Assembly (NCBI GenBank): GCA_963931865.1
Contig: OZ007507.1
Location: 12,500,932-12,564,931 of the forward strand
DNA length: 64,000 bases
Direction of reading: 5' to 3'
Source of the DNA: Axinella damicornis
Lineage: Eukaryota > Porifera > Demospongiae > Axinellida > Axinellidae
Below, piece by piece: positions 26,301-41,300 of this stretch. The position numbers and the translations under genes are program-made. The notes below the pieces were generated by a model. It had not been told where the DNA came from. It ran no database searches and saw nothing but the letters and a program-made list of their open reading frames with translations. Every line of letters begins with the position of its first letter. Position 1 is the stretch's first letter.

Positions 26301-29300
26301 GGGGTTCGGTGGTGAAGTTGGGCGGCCTGGAGCTCAAGTTGCTTGCACATATAGTTAGCAGATAATGTTTGAAATGACCACTGGGTCCAAAGATGTGTTA
26401 CAGCCCCAACACAATTGCAAGCATTGGAACGTTCATTCACTTCCTGGGTTCAGCCTGCAGCCAATAGGCAGTAATAAGCATGATGAATGACTTGCAGCTG
26501 CTTATCTTCAGCTTCAACCCTTAATTCTTTCCCGATGGCAAGTAGAGCAAGACGTTTGTATCATCTTCAACAATAATTGCGTAATAATCTGTACGAACTG
26601 TGTATATGGTTCTTACGGTATGATAAAATTTTGTGTTGCTGAGTTGCAGCTGTGCCATGATGCCATCAGTGTCTGCAGTTATCTAGCAGATTCCAGTCTG
26701 TAGCACTCACTATAAACATGTTGGCTGGCGCACGGAAGGAACTTTTGAGTGCGATGTTGAAACTCTGTTCTGAAGTATACATGACGGCTGGTTTCTAAAT
26801 TACCAGCTTTCCTGAGGGAACTGGGCATGCACAAGAGTATGTACCAGGCCCTCTGCTTCCTTGCAAGTACTGGTTTACGTATACTGCTTGCTAACTACGT
26901 AGCTTTGTTTATGGGGATTCTATTATACAGGCCTCTTCTGAGAGGTGATTGTAGTTACATCTTACCTTTTAATCCTTTCAGTGTTGGGGGAGGACTACAC
27001 TGTGCCATCACCTCAAACAGTGACCTTTTCCAGTGGCAATGGGATGGGCACCACAGCCTGTGCTACATATGGGATAATGGATGACAACAATCTCGAGTTT
27101 GATCATGCATTTACAGTCTCTGTCTCAAGTTTCACTCCCTCTGGACCTGCTATATCAACAACAATGCTATCAACTACTGTGACCATCAATGATGATGAAG
27201 GTATGCATTGCGCCATCTTAATCAATAGATTGTTATTGGCAGGTCTAGAATGAAAGGTTCATTGGGAAGCTCTGTTATGACTGGTGACCATCATGATAAT
27301 TACATCTAGTATAATGTATATAGCTATTCCGTTTACAGTGCATTTCAAGCACTGATAGCTATGTTCATGACTGGTCAGTTTTGTCAACCTGTTCAAGTGC
27401 ATGAGAAGTATGTACGTATGGCACAATAACAGGGCAGGGGGGAGCCATTTGTCATTGCTGTTGCCATACTGCCTGAAGCAGTGTCTGGAGGTGCTTTTTT
27501 CTTTTTGTTGGCTTCACAAAGTTCACCATGAACTTTCAGTCATTGGGAAGGGCTCTACTTTGTGCATTGCCACTGTTCTTTTTCCCTATATACTCAACAT
27601 TGTGCATGTCTGTAAATAATTGTTGCTTTAAGGTTACGTGATACTCGTGCGCGCGCTGCACGAAGTGTATTGAAAGTGCATGCTGAATATTCTAGCCAAA
27701 AATAAAATCGTAGAACTCAAATTGGACCTGGTCAACAGTGTTAAAAATAAAACATCAAGGGCATGACGGAAGCTTTTTTTGATAGCATAATTTATCTGCT
27801 GTCTCGCTCGAGAAAAGCGGTAAATACCGCTTTTTGGTGAATTGAACTGCTCGTTTTTGCACGGCTATACAGCGTATCCATAAAAGCTTCCATCATACCC
27901 TAGCTCCTTGTGACAGCGCACCTCCACTGCCAGAATCAAATTGCTCACGCTCTTTGTACTAGAGATTTTTGGCTAGAGAAATTTAGCGTACACTTCCAAT
28001 ACATTTCTACATTTCTTCCCAGTGTTCTCGCTAGGCCTTTAGCAGATGGTGCAGCACCATTTGGTTAATCAAATCTCCATTTGGATGTGGTAAACTTAAG
28101 TACGTGCACCATTTGGATCACTTCCTTAATTAATCATTTCCCTGCCCACAGCAGCTGCTGCCATTCAATGTCTGATTATTCATTGTGCACATTTGGATGT
28201 AGATTTCCGGCGAGAACACTGTTTCTTCCAATACATTTCGCGTGGTGCATGCACAAGTATCCCGTAAACCCGTTCCACATTTTTCTACTGTTATAGGCTG
28301 ATTATTTCATTTACTAACTTCACATTTCGTGTATTTCATTATGCATGAGTTGCACATGTGATCCATGCACCATGCTCGAGCTCGATGAGATTTTGGTGAC
28401 ACTTTGATATAGCTGTTTGAGGGAAGATTCAGTTTCAGAAGCTAGCGATTGAATGAAGCGTGTTTTGACTTGGTGCTACAGTTAGTGCTTTTGAGTAAAG
28501 AAATTTGAGTGTATTACATTGCTCTTTGAGCAGGACAGGGGCGGATACAGGATTTGTGAAGGGGGGGGGGGGGGGGGGGGGGGGGGGTCCAACGGTGCAC
28601 AAGTTGAATGCTGCTGAAGGCAGTGCATAGGGGCGTAGCCCTCATTTTTCAGCTGTCAGGATGGTACAGTTGGTCACTGCCATGCCGCGCCGAAGGTAGC
28701 GCATAGAGGTGTGTAGAGGTGATCCGTCAGCCCACACGAAGCGCGGGTAAATTTTTCGCCTTCATTTTTCAGTTGCCAGGATGCATGGGCTTAGTCTTGT
28801 GGGCTGGGCTCTCGTGGTACCTTCGTGCTTTGCACTGATGACAGTGATGTACGAGTAGCAACACAATTCTGAGTGTCTGGGTCTCGCTTCAGGTGGGTGA
28901 AGAGGTACCGTAGGCCACAATACAGCTGCGCAGTTGTGCCGCTCCGCCTTATAACGGGGTTGTCTCGATTCCAGATCATCAGACTGGGAGTGCGTACCCG
29001 TAATTGCGATCCAGTAGCGCATATAGCCGTGTGAGAAGTGGAACCGATGGCTTACCTTAGTGTAGCAAGCAGACAAATGGCAGTAGCACAGAGCAGATAG
29101 AGCACTGGGTAAGTTCTGTTTAACACACTCCAAAGACATGCCATCTACCTAACTATCCTGGCCTATTAAATACCTTAGCTTGGAAGTCGTAAGGGGGGGG
29201 GTCCCCCCCAGATCCGCCCCTGCAGGATGTGTGTGAGTGCTGTACAAACAAACAAAAAGTAAGGGAGGGGATTTCCAGATGGTGGGGTAATTGAAGACGG

Positions 29301-32300
29301 TGGGGTAATTGAAGATGGTAGGGTAATTCCCGTTGGTAGCGTGATTCTGGACATGGCACTTCACGGCCCTTGCTTTAGCAATATTTCCAAGTGCACATGC
29401 ATACCCTACCTTCAAACTTTCTGACGCTGTTCAGATGTTTGCTGCTACAAATGTATCTTCCGTCCTTTTGAACAAACTACCAGCTGCACGACTTGTAGTC
29501 AACAGTAAAGGTGTCTCATGAAGACTCATGGAGCATGATCAATGCGCTTTGTCGAGCCCTCCTGGACCGTGACTATTTCGCTGTGAGCGTGAAGAGAGGA
29601 GAACTGATTGTTGGTCATATTCCCCGAGAGCTGTCTAAGATTCTAAGCGTTTGGCGTTTTCTGTGATCGAGGCACGTGGGGGCGATCGATCGCGACGTGT
29701 GACCAGCGAAATCTTTCGTGACAGTAATGGCTTTGGCGTTTCCTACTGCTTTGTCGGGATGATTATGACAGTACCACACGGCCCAGGGCTGAAACAAAAG
29801 TTCTTCTTTGTTCATACACGGTGCTCCAATCCGTTTCCTCGCTTCCGTAGTTTAATACTGAGTTTATGCTGAGTGAAATACTTGGTTGTTTCATTTTTGT
29901 ATGTTCAGTTTGGCACTTTCTATAATGTTAAACGCACGCTCGCACGTACGCAACACATGCATGCACGCACTCGGTAGCCGTTATTGGCAGTGTGTTATAG
30001 CGTGCTATAGCGCGTTTGGGGTGGAGCAACGTGACCGCATTACGCATTACGCAGGTGACCGCTATAGAAGAACAGCAGAGTATGGAGACTATGGGCTCAA
30101 ATTTCGGGACTTTCCCAAGCTGACCGAAATGTGGAGATGACCGCCTTATTCAGGTGGCCGCTAAGGCAGGTTTCACTGTATGTATTTTAAACACTGCTAT
30201 TTCTTGCATTACAGATGATAGTGCTGCAATCCAGATGGTGGTAGCCGCTGTAAATGTGGCTGAGGATGTGGCAGGAGGATTAGTGCAGGTGTGTGCAGAG
30301 ATCACTGGAGTGTCTGGGATGCTGGAGTGTGCAGTGTCAAATACGCCAGCGCTGTCATCTACAGACGCGAAAGCAGGTACATGACTTTAATGTAAGCTTC
30401 TGGCTATTGGCTTGATATATGCTTATTACAGTCTGCTAATTCTTGGTACAGTGCCATTGCTAACAGTTGCTAAGCCACAAAGCAAGTGTGAAGCTTATAG
30501 CCATCAACACTTGTGAGATATGAAGTTGCTCATTTCATCAATCACAATCTCTTCATCAATCACCATTGACTTTCTCAGTAGATATCTTGGAAACTGGTAA
30601 AGCCATGTTGTTGCCATCTTGTCTCCTCTGCTTGTATCCTGCAAACCATTCTGTAGAATGGTACATGTCTTGGAACACCACACATTCATAATCTGACCGG
30701 ATGGTCGATTTTCACTGAGCAGATTAAATGCAGGAAACTAAAATGAAAATTAGAATTCAATGAGGGATGTCTAGTATGACAAACAAAAAGCACTGTCTGT
30801 GAATGGATTGAGACAGTTAGTGCATGATATACACAAAAGAGTGAGAACCGGGATCCACCTGTAGTTCACCCCTAGACTTAAATTCTTTTACCGCTAAACT
30901 GATACCCACCACACCACTGATACCACCGTGAATCCACTGATGCTCCTGGGGCCTTTACTATACCACAGGGACATGGCTTATTGGTGGGTACAGTCTAATA
31001 TCACTACATCTGCTATTTTGGTAGTCTCTATAGTGTGAAGTTACACAGCTAGTCACTTCCAATCGGGCTGCTATCAATTCTGTGACTGGTTACTATGTCT
31101 ATCTTTTTTTCTTCAGTTATGGGAGAGGATTTTGCCGAAAGTGGACCAGGTGTTTTTCAGTTCAGCTTTGGTGTTGGTGCAGTCACTCCTGCCTGTGTTA
31201 ATATCGCCATCATTGATGATGATGACCTGGAGGGGGACCATACTTTCTCTCTTAGTTTGGGAGGGACAAACACTCCGAGCTTGGGTGGAGGGACTGGAGG
31301 ATTTGGGGCTCAGACTACCACTGCTGTTACCATCCAAGACCCTGAAGGTACATTACTGAATTACGAATATAGATACTTTGTCCACCACTATCACTGTGCA
31401 AGATCAGTGCATGAACATGGTTTTTAGTGCAGCTAGTGCAGTCGAATCGCCAGCGTACCGGAAGTACATACCCGTGCATACTGAATTATTTGCTACGCGT
31501 GTACGGAGCGTGTTGCTCAACTTGACCTTTGACCTGAGCTGCCTTGGTTACAAAACGTCACCGTGCTTCAACAGGAAGCAACTTCAGGTCCCCCACGGAG
31601 TGCTCACGCGTGCAGGAGCGGCGGCACTACATATCAGTGCAAGTTGGAGGTGCCTAACAGCTTGTATGCAGCTAAGACAGCCAGGAGAGGGGGGTTTTGG
31701 GTAAGCTGAACATGACTGGGGCCATTTCCAGCTTCCCGGAGATTCAGGCAAAGGAATGGTAAATTTTAATGGTGTTGATAGTACACTTTCAAGGAAAATA
31801 ATGTATGCCTGTGTCCCACTCTGTGCTTGGGAGATATGAGGGACTGAATTGCATGCAATTTCGTGGTAGCTAACTAGACAGGACAAAAAGTCACAGTAAA
31901 ACTTCTAATGCTGAAGGACTTCTATTAGCAAGCTTGTGTTGATTCCACAGCATGGCTAGCTCCAGGAATGCCACGAGGGTCCTTGCGGGCTGTGCCATTG
32001 TCAATCCAGCAAGTTCACACATGCCAAGAGGCTTGATGTCCTGTAGTACCAGTTCGTATGTGAGGTAGAGAACACAAACATATATAAGTCCACTTGTATA
32101 GGCTATGCATACTCTACAGCTACACAGAAATGCACACCATGGTGGAAGCAGTGTTGTAGGCAGAATACAGGAAAGGAAAGTGCAGCATACAAAGTTGTGA
32201 AGATAACGCACCAGTGTACTCGTATTGCTACGGCAGCAGAAATTAAAGTAATAGGGAGTATTGTCCACACACATCTCTCACAAATACCGTAGTCGCGTGT

Positions 32301-35300
32301 TATTAGGCACACCTCACCTACAGGTGCATCTTCACTGTTAGACGCACTGTTTGATGCATCTTCACTATAATTCATGCAGCCCATGCCAATTCTTATGCTG
32401 CCTAAGAACAAAGTTGGTGTTGGACTCAAACCCAGGTTAGACACTGAGACCAAGGGATCTAGAAACCCGAGGGCCCTGGGCTGTAGAGTCCCGAGTGCAG
32501 CAAGGGCGCTACTAAGGGCCCCGAGGGTTTCTAAATCACGTAGATCCCATTGGTCTCAGTGTCTAACCAATTTAGAGTATAGCAACGGTAACTACGCTAG
32601 TGCTTCAGTTGTCAACAAAAGAACCTACAAGTCGGAGGTCCTTTTCAACGAAATAACAGACTGGCTACGAGTACAAGGCAGATACTAGCGCTGTGTGCCC
32701 TTGCTGCGCTTGGGACGCTACAGCCCAGGGCCCTCAGGTTTCTAGATTCCTTGGTCTCAGAGTCTAAAGCACAGCAACAGTAACTACGCTAGCGCTCCAG
32801 TTTTCAACCTACAAAGAGAGGTCCAAAATAACAGACTGGCTACGAGTACAAGGCAGATGACGTACAAGGCGTGTGAGTGACTTGCGTGCACGAGCAGTGA
32901 TATGGCTCCACCCCACTTAGCTCCTCCTTCGAGCTCTTGTGTACTGATGTAGCCGTCCAACAAAAACGAACACAGAGAAGTACGCAGACATGTGCACTGC
33001 CTATAATTCTAAGCAGCTGCATGCTAGGCCTATATGTAGTTGCCATGGGTTTCAAGTTGGCAGTAAACAATAATTGTGTATCCTGGGGGCTCAATAGAAA
33101 CCCGTATGAGGTTTTCTATTGAAAATGAGGTTTTCTATTGAAAATGAGGTTTTCTATCCGATTTGTGAGTAATCTGATCGATGGAATTGGTACAACTATA
33201 CTCTAATGCTTGAAAGATGAACTTCCTGCAGAGGTGTGGCTGCCTGGACACTTTAGCCCCTCCCACATACTTGTAAATTCCGAACACGTGACAAACCATT
33301 CTCGTGTGCAGAACTGCACCTTCAGCTTCAGGATGCAGCTAGAAGACATGAATATCTAGTGACAGAGCTATAAATGAACAAGTAATTCGAGGAGCATCTC
33401 TAATATTGGCATCGTGTGGAATTGACCGCCTACAGGTGACCGCTAATGCAGGTTTCACTGTACTCTAAATCGGCTAGACACTGAGCCAATGGGATCTACG
33501 CGATTTAGAAACCCTCGGGCCCTTAGTAGCACCCTCACTGCGCTTGGGATGCTACACCCGAGGGTTTCTAGATCGCGTAGATCCCTTGGTCTCAGTGTCA
33601 AACCTATATAGGGTTCACCCCGTACAACCATGATTGACATATACCAGTAATCCCGAACCACTTGATGCGGTTGACCCTACTGATAGCCAGAACCTGTCAC
33701 TGGCAGATTTCAAACTCAATGCCATTGAGCAGAGTACCCTGGGTACACTGCAGACTGACCTTTTCCACTAGATTGTGCTTTGTGCATACAACTCCAGCTA
33801 CACGTTTCCTGCGCTTCCATCGCTGATAAACTGCATGAGAAAACAATCAGCAGATAAGGATGTATCAAACATGACATGGTTGTCAGTCTAAACACACTCT
33901 TACACTCCTATTGGTGTAGTCAATCGAATACACCAAGTATAGCCCCACCGCTGCCACTATTTGATCACTCCCAGTATGAGATACAGCGGGGGAAGGCCTG
34001 GGAGATCTGGTCATGTGTGATGACATCAGGTAGACAGATGGTACACACACAGGGTTATATACCTGTCACGTCGATCCGTCCCTGGTGTTGTGAACAACAA
34101 ACGGTATCAATCATCCGCCTTGCGAACGCTCTGACATCCAGCGTTTGGACAGACAGCACAAGACAGGATGTCGAGATTCTTCATTGGGCACCTGTCTACC
34201 ATGCGTCTACCTGATGGCACCACACGGGACCAGATCTCACAGGCCTTCCCCCACCGTATTTCATACTGGAAGCAATCATATACTGGTGCTGGGAACGAGC
34301 CTACACCAAGTTTTTGTACAGGAACTGGGCCAGAAGTATGTCATTATTGTAGGTAACGCAAAAACGTACAACATACTACAAGAAATCTGTCATGAATACA
34401 AAAGTCAACTAAAATGGTTGACTCAATTTCCCAGTGGTTGACTCAATTTCCCGGGGGTTGACTCAATTTCCTGGTGATTGGCATGTGCAATACAATTTCC
34501 AAAAGGCACTAATGAAACCATACAAAGATGCTGGCCTAGCAAGTCTGGATAAGGTGTCTGGTCACCGAACGGAAACGCTCACAAGTCTACTCATGATCCA
34601 GGCATCAAACTTCTGGCAAACTCACGAGTTCCTACCACAAGCTACCGCTAAATTTCTCTCCCCGTATGTTGCTAAACGTTTCAGACCATCTCCACCATGA
34701 GGCAGAGAGCAGGCTAGAGGACAGCCTTACTGCAGTGGTAGCAGATCTAGGCTAATCACATTGGACAGCCAGTTGAGAACATTCCGAGACAGTGCAACTA
34801 AACCAGTCAGTCTTTGGGCATAGGGCCATTTACAGCTTCCTTCAGCTACAGTCTTCATTTTATCTCCAGCAACTCTCCCATTCATTAGCTACTTCCTGAT
34901 ATGCATAGCTCGTGTGTACCATGTCCAAGCGCTGTTCGTTTCTTAGTTCCTTTCCGTATACCCAGTATTTGTCTAACTCCCACTGGGCAAATTCTACCCC
35001 CTTTTGTTACTGTGGCTAGTTATTCTTTGTTATAAAACAATACGTACCTTTACTGATCCATGAGAAGTCCCATCAGCTCCGGTAAAGCTTCGATATCCGC
35101 CTGACAACCTCGAAGTGAGGATGATGTCTCCACGTGCATTCCGCCATTTTCATACTTCCGGTCGTGAACGTGATGTAAATAAAAGTACGTGTGATCGCAC
35201 GCTGGCGATTCGACTGAGTGCATGGCTCTTTAGTTCTAGAACCATCTACTACAAATTGAAGTCATGTAATAATCATAGACACTGTAGACTCTATATGTGG

Positions 35301-38300
35301 GGATAGGTTGGCACGTAGTAGCTATATGGTAATAATAAATTTTCTCTCAAAACAAACTAATGTACCGTTCATCTTCAACTGTTTTCTGACCAAGAAGACT
35401 GGGAGTGTTGTGAAAAAGCATCGCAAAGGTACTAATTCTCCTCCATACAGGCTAGTTCACAATTGTTTGACTCTCTCACGATAGTTTCCGCATGAAATAG
35501 CAGCATTTTACATTGTGCAGTGCATAATCCCATCACTTTTGAAGTCTCACATGTGCAAGGCCCACTTCAAGAACAAAAGCTTCATTTGCGATGCCATTTC
35601 TTCGTGCATGTGCACAAGGCACTTAGCAACAAAACGTCATCATTACTCAAGACCGCTGAATTAGAAATGCAGTCATGAGTGCAGTAGATCTGCATGTAGA
35701 GATTGTGCGTTTGATGCCATAGCCGTAAATCTACCTTGCATGTATTCTCGCTAAAATTCCATTAATGGACTGGTGCAAAAAGACAGTGTGTTCTATTGTA
35801 ATTCCAGAAATGTGACAGCTGCAGAGCTGTCTTCCATGTACGTACGTATGTTAACGTTCACTGCTAAGTAGTTAGCATACCTGCTAAGGTCAGGCAGATC
35901 CCTTTCACTACCTGGCTGCTTCTGCATGGGACATTAAAATTTGACTGACTGACTCATTGTGGCTGCCTGCATCACGTGCACTTTTATGATATAAACGCTC
36001 ATGCAACTTCTATATTACCTACATGTACTTTGTGTGCGGGGTGAAACAAACTGCATTGGTATGCAGGTGTCTCGGGTCTTTTATCAGGGAGAGGTGGCTT
36101 TGCCATCTATCCAGAGAAGGTGCTGGAACGGATGCCTGTGTCCACGTGCCTGTGTCAGTGATTCTTCAGCCATTCCTGTGTCAGTGATTCTTCAGCCATT
36201 GCTGCACGTGTAATGCCTTAGTCAATTGTCACTATATAACTAGGGCATGACTAACATCAACTAAGTAAGCCTGCTGCGTGTAAGAGCAGACTTCTGCTGC
36301 TCTGTGATTAATGGCAAACTTCAGCTCTAGCGTGCGAATGCTGCAAAAAATGGCATAAACAAGAGTAGAAAATGTAATGGCAAAGAGAGGTAGGGATGAT
36401 AGCATAAAACAGTGCACTACGCAAACCTCCTACATATCTTTTTTCGTTGTATACCCAACTTTTTTTTTGTTCTGCTACCCCTACTATACTTACTACATTT
36501 TTTTATCCATGCACTAAGCCAATAGATTACCTCGTTCCAATCCTGTTGATGCTCAAATTGCAGGGCAGCTGCACCATCAGAATTGTTGATCACAGCTGTG
36601 CTTCATTAACTTGACAATCATGCACTCAGTGTGAATGATCAGGGAGTAGGACAAGGTCCGCATACACATGGTGTTTCCAACACGGTCTGATATGGCTATT
36701 CCCATAAAGAATATATGGCAAATGCTAGTCAGAGCAACTAGGGTGATATTTTCCCATATCGCCCGTGTAGGAAGTGGGTTATTGCGTCCCCCTAGGGCAT
36801 GAATGTTATTGTCAATGATAGATATATAACACAAGGAATTCAAGATGAAGGATATATATACCTTATACCGGGAAATTTTGGCGGCCATTAAATTTGGCGA
36901 AATCGCCTGAAATGGCTCGGTATAAAATTTGGCGATTTTAAAATTTGGCGATTGGCAGAAAAAGTATGATGTAACTATGTGCGCCGCGAGCGCGACGTGA
37001 CTTGCAGCTTGACACGAGATCTAGAAACCCTGGCCCCAGGACGAAGACGTACGAAATGGAGAGCAGTGCCATCGCCATCACGTTTTCAGTGGCATCTGGA
37101 GGCCCACAATCGGCGAACAGCTATCCGGGAGGTCATCAGGTCAGCACACATCGATGACGATGCGTAAGCTGTGGCAATAATGCACGACATAGGTAGCTAC
37201 ACAGTAGGCCATGCCTTGATAATAATTTTCAGCAGCCTGTACGCTTTAATTCGGTGCACTTCTGTGAAGTAGTAGGCATTTCTCCATAGACCTTGCTCAG
37301 CAGGTAGTACGTTGGGTCTTGCAGTCTTGCCTCGCCGCGCGTGCCGACAGTCGATCTGGCTGGTCATTTAATTTGGCGATTTTTTAATTTGGCGACTGAC
37401 TTCCAAATCGCCAAATTGCCAATTTAAAACGGTCGCCAAAATTTCCCGGTATACGGTAGTATCAGTTGCATGTAAGCCTTGTCAAGATGTTGGCCTGGAA
37501 GCTTACTTTTGCTAGAATGGATGGAGGTGTGGACTGGGCATGGCTATACTAGTAGGGGGCGGCAGCCAACTTACTCAGGGCTTGCTTATTCAAAGAACGA
37601 CAAGAGGCCTGCTTCTCCAACTGCAAACCAAGTCGTGGTCGGCCATTTCAGGTTGCACGGTAAGTCCCACGTGGCCTGGGAATGAGAGCACATATATGAG
37701 GTGGAGGAGTGCTCCTGCACCTCATTATGTGCTCCTGATTGTACAGTGTGTACTGGGAAACATCACAAGTCTGTTGCCGTATTGTCACTCGTGCCTGCGG
37801 GTGGCACTTGTGACAATATGGCAACAGATATTTCACAGTACATGTCACACTGTATAATATTCAAGAAGTATGCGAATGTAGCAGACTAGTAGCCAACAGC
37901 TCTAGTGCTGACATTTGCAGTGTTCAATCGCTTTATTGCGGTAGACACGTCTGCAATTGATGATATTCTCGCAATGTCGTATGGATAGCTTCTCAGTACA
38001 GGCACATAGTAGTGTATAATGTCCTATACGTAATACGTACTACGTAAGACATAATTATGTTTTTTGCTCTTGTACATGCACAAAATGTGGCATTGGTTGG
38101 ATAGACCACACTCCCTGGGAGGATATCGTCCAAAATATGCTCCTTGGATATGGTTTTATGTCACTGCACTGCGAATGAAACCCTAAAAGCAGCTGTGTAA
38201 GACCTGAACGAAACCCTGGAAGTGAAGCTGTGTCGTTTTTATGTACCCTGGTACGTACTAAAGTAGCACTTTCCGCAAGAAGCCTTCTGCCTCTTTAGAA

Positions 38301-41300
38301 GATGTTTCCCTATTTTAGGAGAAGTCTTCCAATTTGCGCATGTCGGGAAAGCATTCAGATGAGGTTGGCACTGGGAGGGCCATTTCCGTCGTTTTTGGCA
38401 TAAATGGACTTAGGACTCCATTTCCAGCATTCATGGTCCGTTATTCGACTATGGCAGGTTGGCATTTCCCAAACGTGTGCCAGATTTTGAGAAGCCAACA
38501 AACAAGCGAGCTGGATACCATAAGTGGTGTATCCATTCAGTAAAGCCTTAGAGCTGAATACTAAGCTGCTAACCCTGGGTAATCAGAAAGCTGCCAGCCA
38601 AATCATTGAAATGACCCCACTCATGTTCACAACAATCCTAGCTACTCCTCCAAGCCCAGTATCATCCATTCACAAGAAGCGGATATTATCTGTTGACAAT
38701 TATGCAGTTATATCCACATGCTATAGTCACATATACCAACATTTCAAGTCACAAATACCGAAGTAATCACTACAACAATTGATGATGTCACAAAGTGTTA
38801 CCTAAATTTAGAATTGGAATAAATTCAGGTGTTCTTGAGATCTGTCTAAAATTTGTACTTGTTCTTGCCTATTGTCTTTGCACCTGAAGGCCGCTACCTT
38901 GAGCTATGCATGCACTATAAGCTCAATTGTGAGTGGAAACCCCACCATTTCATGACATCACTAGTTTATGAATGGTTTACCACCATTGTTGAGTTATGTT
39001 ATCTCCATGAATCTGTACTGTACTAAATGTATTTAGATGCTGTTGATCACTGTTGGTACAAGTAGATTGGTTGTCTGAAAAGGACAAATCTCATCCTCTT
39101 CTCTGCAGATGCTACTTTTAGTCTCCAGACGATTTCTTCTGTGGCTGAGGGCAGCAACTTCATGGTTATGGTTGAGCTCACAACAACGGGAACTCTAGAC
39201 TGTGCCGTGGTTGTTACCTTGGCTACCACTCCTGGCAGTGCAGTAGGTAAACACAACAAGCACTACATGTAGATAACACATGTCTAAGTATGCATCAATC
39301 CACTCTCTCCTTCTGAACAGGTACTGACTATACTGAAACACCTCCTTTCACGGTAATGTTTATGATTGGAGATGGTAATGGTGTTACTCGGCCAGCCACG
39401 ATACTTGCAGTAGACGATGAAATAGCAGAGAATGATGAGAGCTTTACAGTATCTATAAGTTCAACTGACCTACCAAGTATGATTGGGACACCACCTTCCT
39501 CTCAGACTGCAACAATCATGGCTAGTGACCGTAAGTGAAATGTAGCTAGTATGAAGTGGTGAATGTTTGCACTGTTATTTTACAACCATCTCTCTGTTCC
39601 TTGATTCTTAGTTGATGACGTTGAGATTGGAATGAGGATGGCAATGGATTCTGTTGCTGAAGCTGGTACGGCGATTGAAGTCTGTGCTCAAATCGCGGCA
39701 CTGCCAGCAGGTGGACTTGGAACTGACCTGGTGGTGACCTTGTCCACAGTGGGTGACACAAAAGCAGGTTTGCAAAGAACTAGCTACTGATGCTGTTGAC
39801 AGCATCACTAATATTTTGATGACAGCAATGTACGTATGTATGTAGCTTGTTCCCAACCTTTGGTTTTGCAATATGTAATATTGGAAACTCATCCCTAACA
39901 CAATTTAGAACATGCATGACATCCAGGGTATACCTGTGAAGTACATTTGACTTACGTTTTGAAGGGCAACCTGACACTATGAACTTCAGGGAAAATGAAG
40001 CTACTTGTTCAGCATTTGTTTTGCACAACATCAGTGATGGAAAGCAGATTGACAATATCTGATCACATATTGTAGCTTGTTCCCAGCCACTCCAGCCTCT
40101 AGCTGGTTTTTGGATTATGTAATGTAAACTGCCAACCAAAAATATGCTAAATGACCTGCCACGAGTGTTATAATCATAGACACTGTTTGGACTACTAAAT
40201 CACCAACTTCAGCTAGTAACAAGGCTGCTGCTGTCTCTGTGGGATGAATCTTGCTGAAAACTGGCCCGGGAAACACAGCTATAGCAGCTAGTTGTTGCTG
40301 GGGCTCTGGGCTCCTGGCAGGAGAGCTGTATTGGTTTTAGTGAACAGAGATCTGATTGATGCCGGTCAGATGCGAATTAGGTGTTAACTTGATCTCACTT
40401 TGCCAGTAAACACACAAAACAATGAAAAGTTTTAGTTGGCAGACTGCAGCAATGCGTTAACCTTTAACCACCAGATTTATTTCACCTACTATTTTACCTA
40501 TACTGCACGGCAAGTAAATTGCGATGCACAGCCTCTTTGCTTTTGGAGCCGCAGCTATGGATGAATGTAGTTTTCAAAAATCGTTTCTTGTATAACACTT
40601 TGTCTGTCTAGAGCTGCTACTCAGTGTCCAGATGTATAGTTTCCCATTAGAGAACCTTCAGACAGCCCTCCAAATCTTTCTGTCTGCAAAAAAAAATAAA
40701 TTCATTTCCCATTACTTTGTGGTCATGCACAGTCACACCGCTTGGAAGGTACAAGTCTTTAATATTGATGCTCTCATTTGGAACACTTTTCCGACAGGTG
40801 TTTGTGGCGCAGCTTCGCCGCAAATTGGAAGGCTTCTTCCATAAGCCGGATGGTTTCTTCTGATAATCAGGAAGTGTTTTCCAATGAAGCAGAAGGTTTC
40901 TTTCGAAGAGCGTTGGCTTTGTGACTATGTACATAATTTTCCGAAAAATGGTACAGCGTCACTTGAAGATCTTCTGAAGCTTGGTTCATGTCTTCTGGAG
41001 CTGCGTTTATGTCTTCCGGTGCTACTCTGGCACATAAATCTTGCACTGTCAGTGAAATGGTTTCACAAACATACTTTAGTTTAAAAGCCATACTTATCAA
41101 TAGATTATAATACATAAAATAATGCTTAAATTGTTTTATGAGTGGCAACCACACTCTGGTAGTTGTTGGAACCCCAGTTGCAACTCGCTGGTAGCGCAAG
41201 CTATAGGTATTACAGCTCGTTCCAATTATTACCGCACATGTCACGTGGGGACCTACCATGCTCAGTCAGTTGAGTCAGCACTGGGGGGGCCAAGGGGAAG

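Larger units (their letters stand above)
27201..30214. other. 3-kb intron with transposons
   Basis: The first 400 bases resemble the intron after 43825. Next come a TIR element (27631-28270) carrying a nested hAT-like MITE, a hAT-like element with a poly-G run (28536-29222), and a short degenerate tandem of GGTGGGGTAATTGAAGA units (about 29277-29340). A MITE end (GCAGGTTTCACTGTA) sits just before 30180. Confidence 0.6.
31348..39108. other. 7.8-kb intron, longest in the window
   Basis: It holds the palindrome-bearing repeat (32435 to about 33160, plus a bare palindrome at 33472-33604), three small 20-bp tandems (33109-33160 and 34416-34480) or 26-bp duplication (36152-36205), a fragment homologous to 49220-49550 (about 35360-35520), the GGGAAATTTTGGCG MITE at 36864-37453 and, from 38524, the start of the block homologous to 47869. 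I saw no exon. Confidence 0.6.
38524..39790. repeat. Segmental duplication, copy 1 (contains exons of domains 6-7)
   Basis: From GTGGTGTATCCATTCAGTAA onward the sequence aligns with 47869 onward through three exons and their introns. A few hundred bases inside the upstream intron differ by insertion or deletion. Confidence 0.88.
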
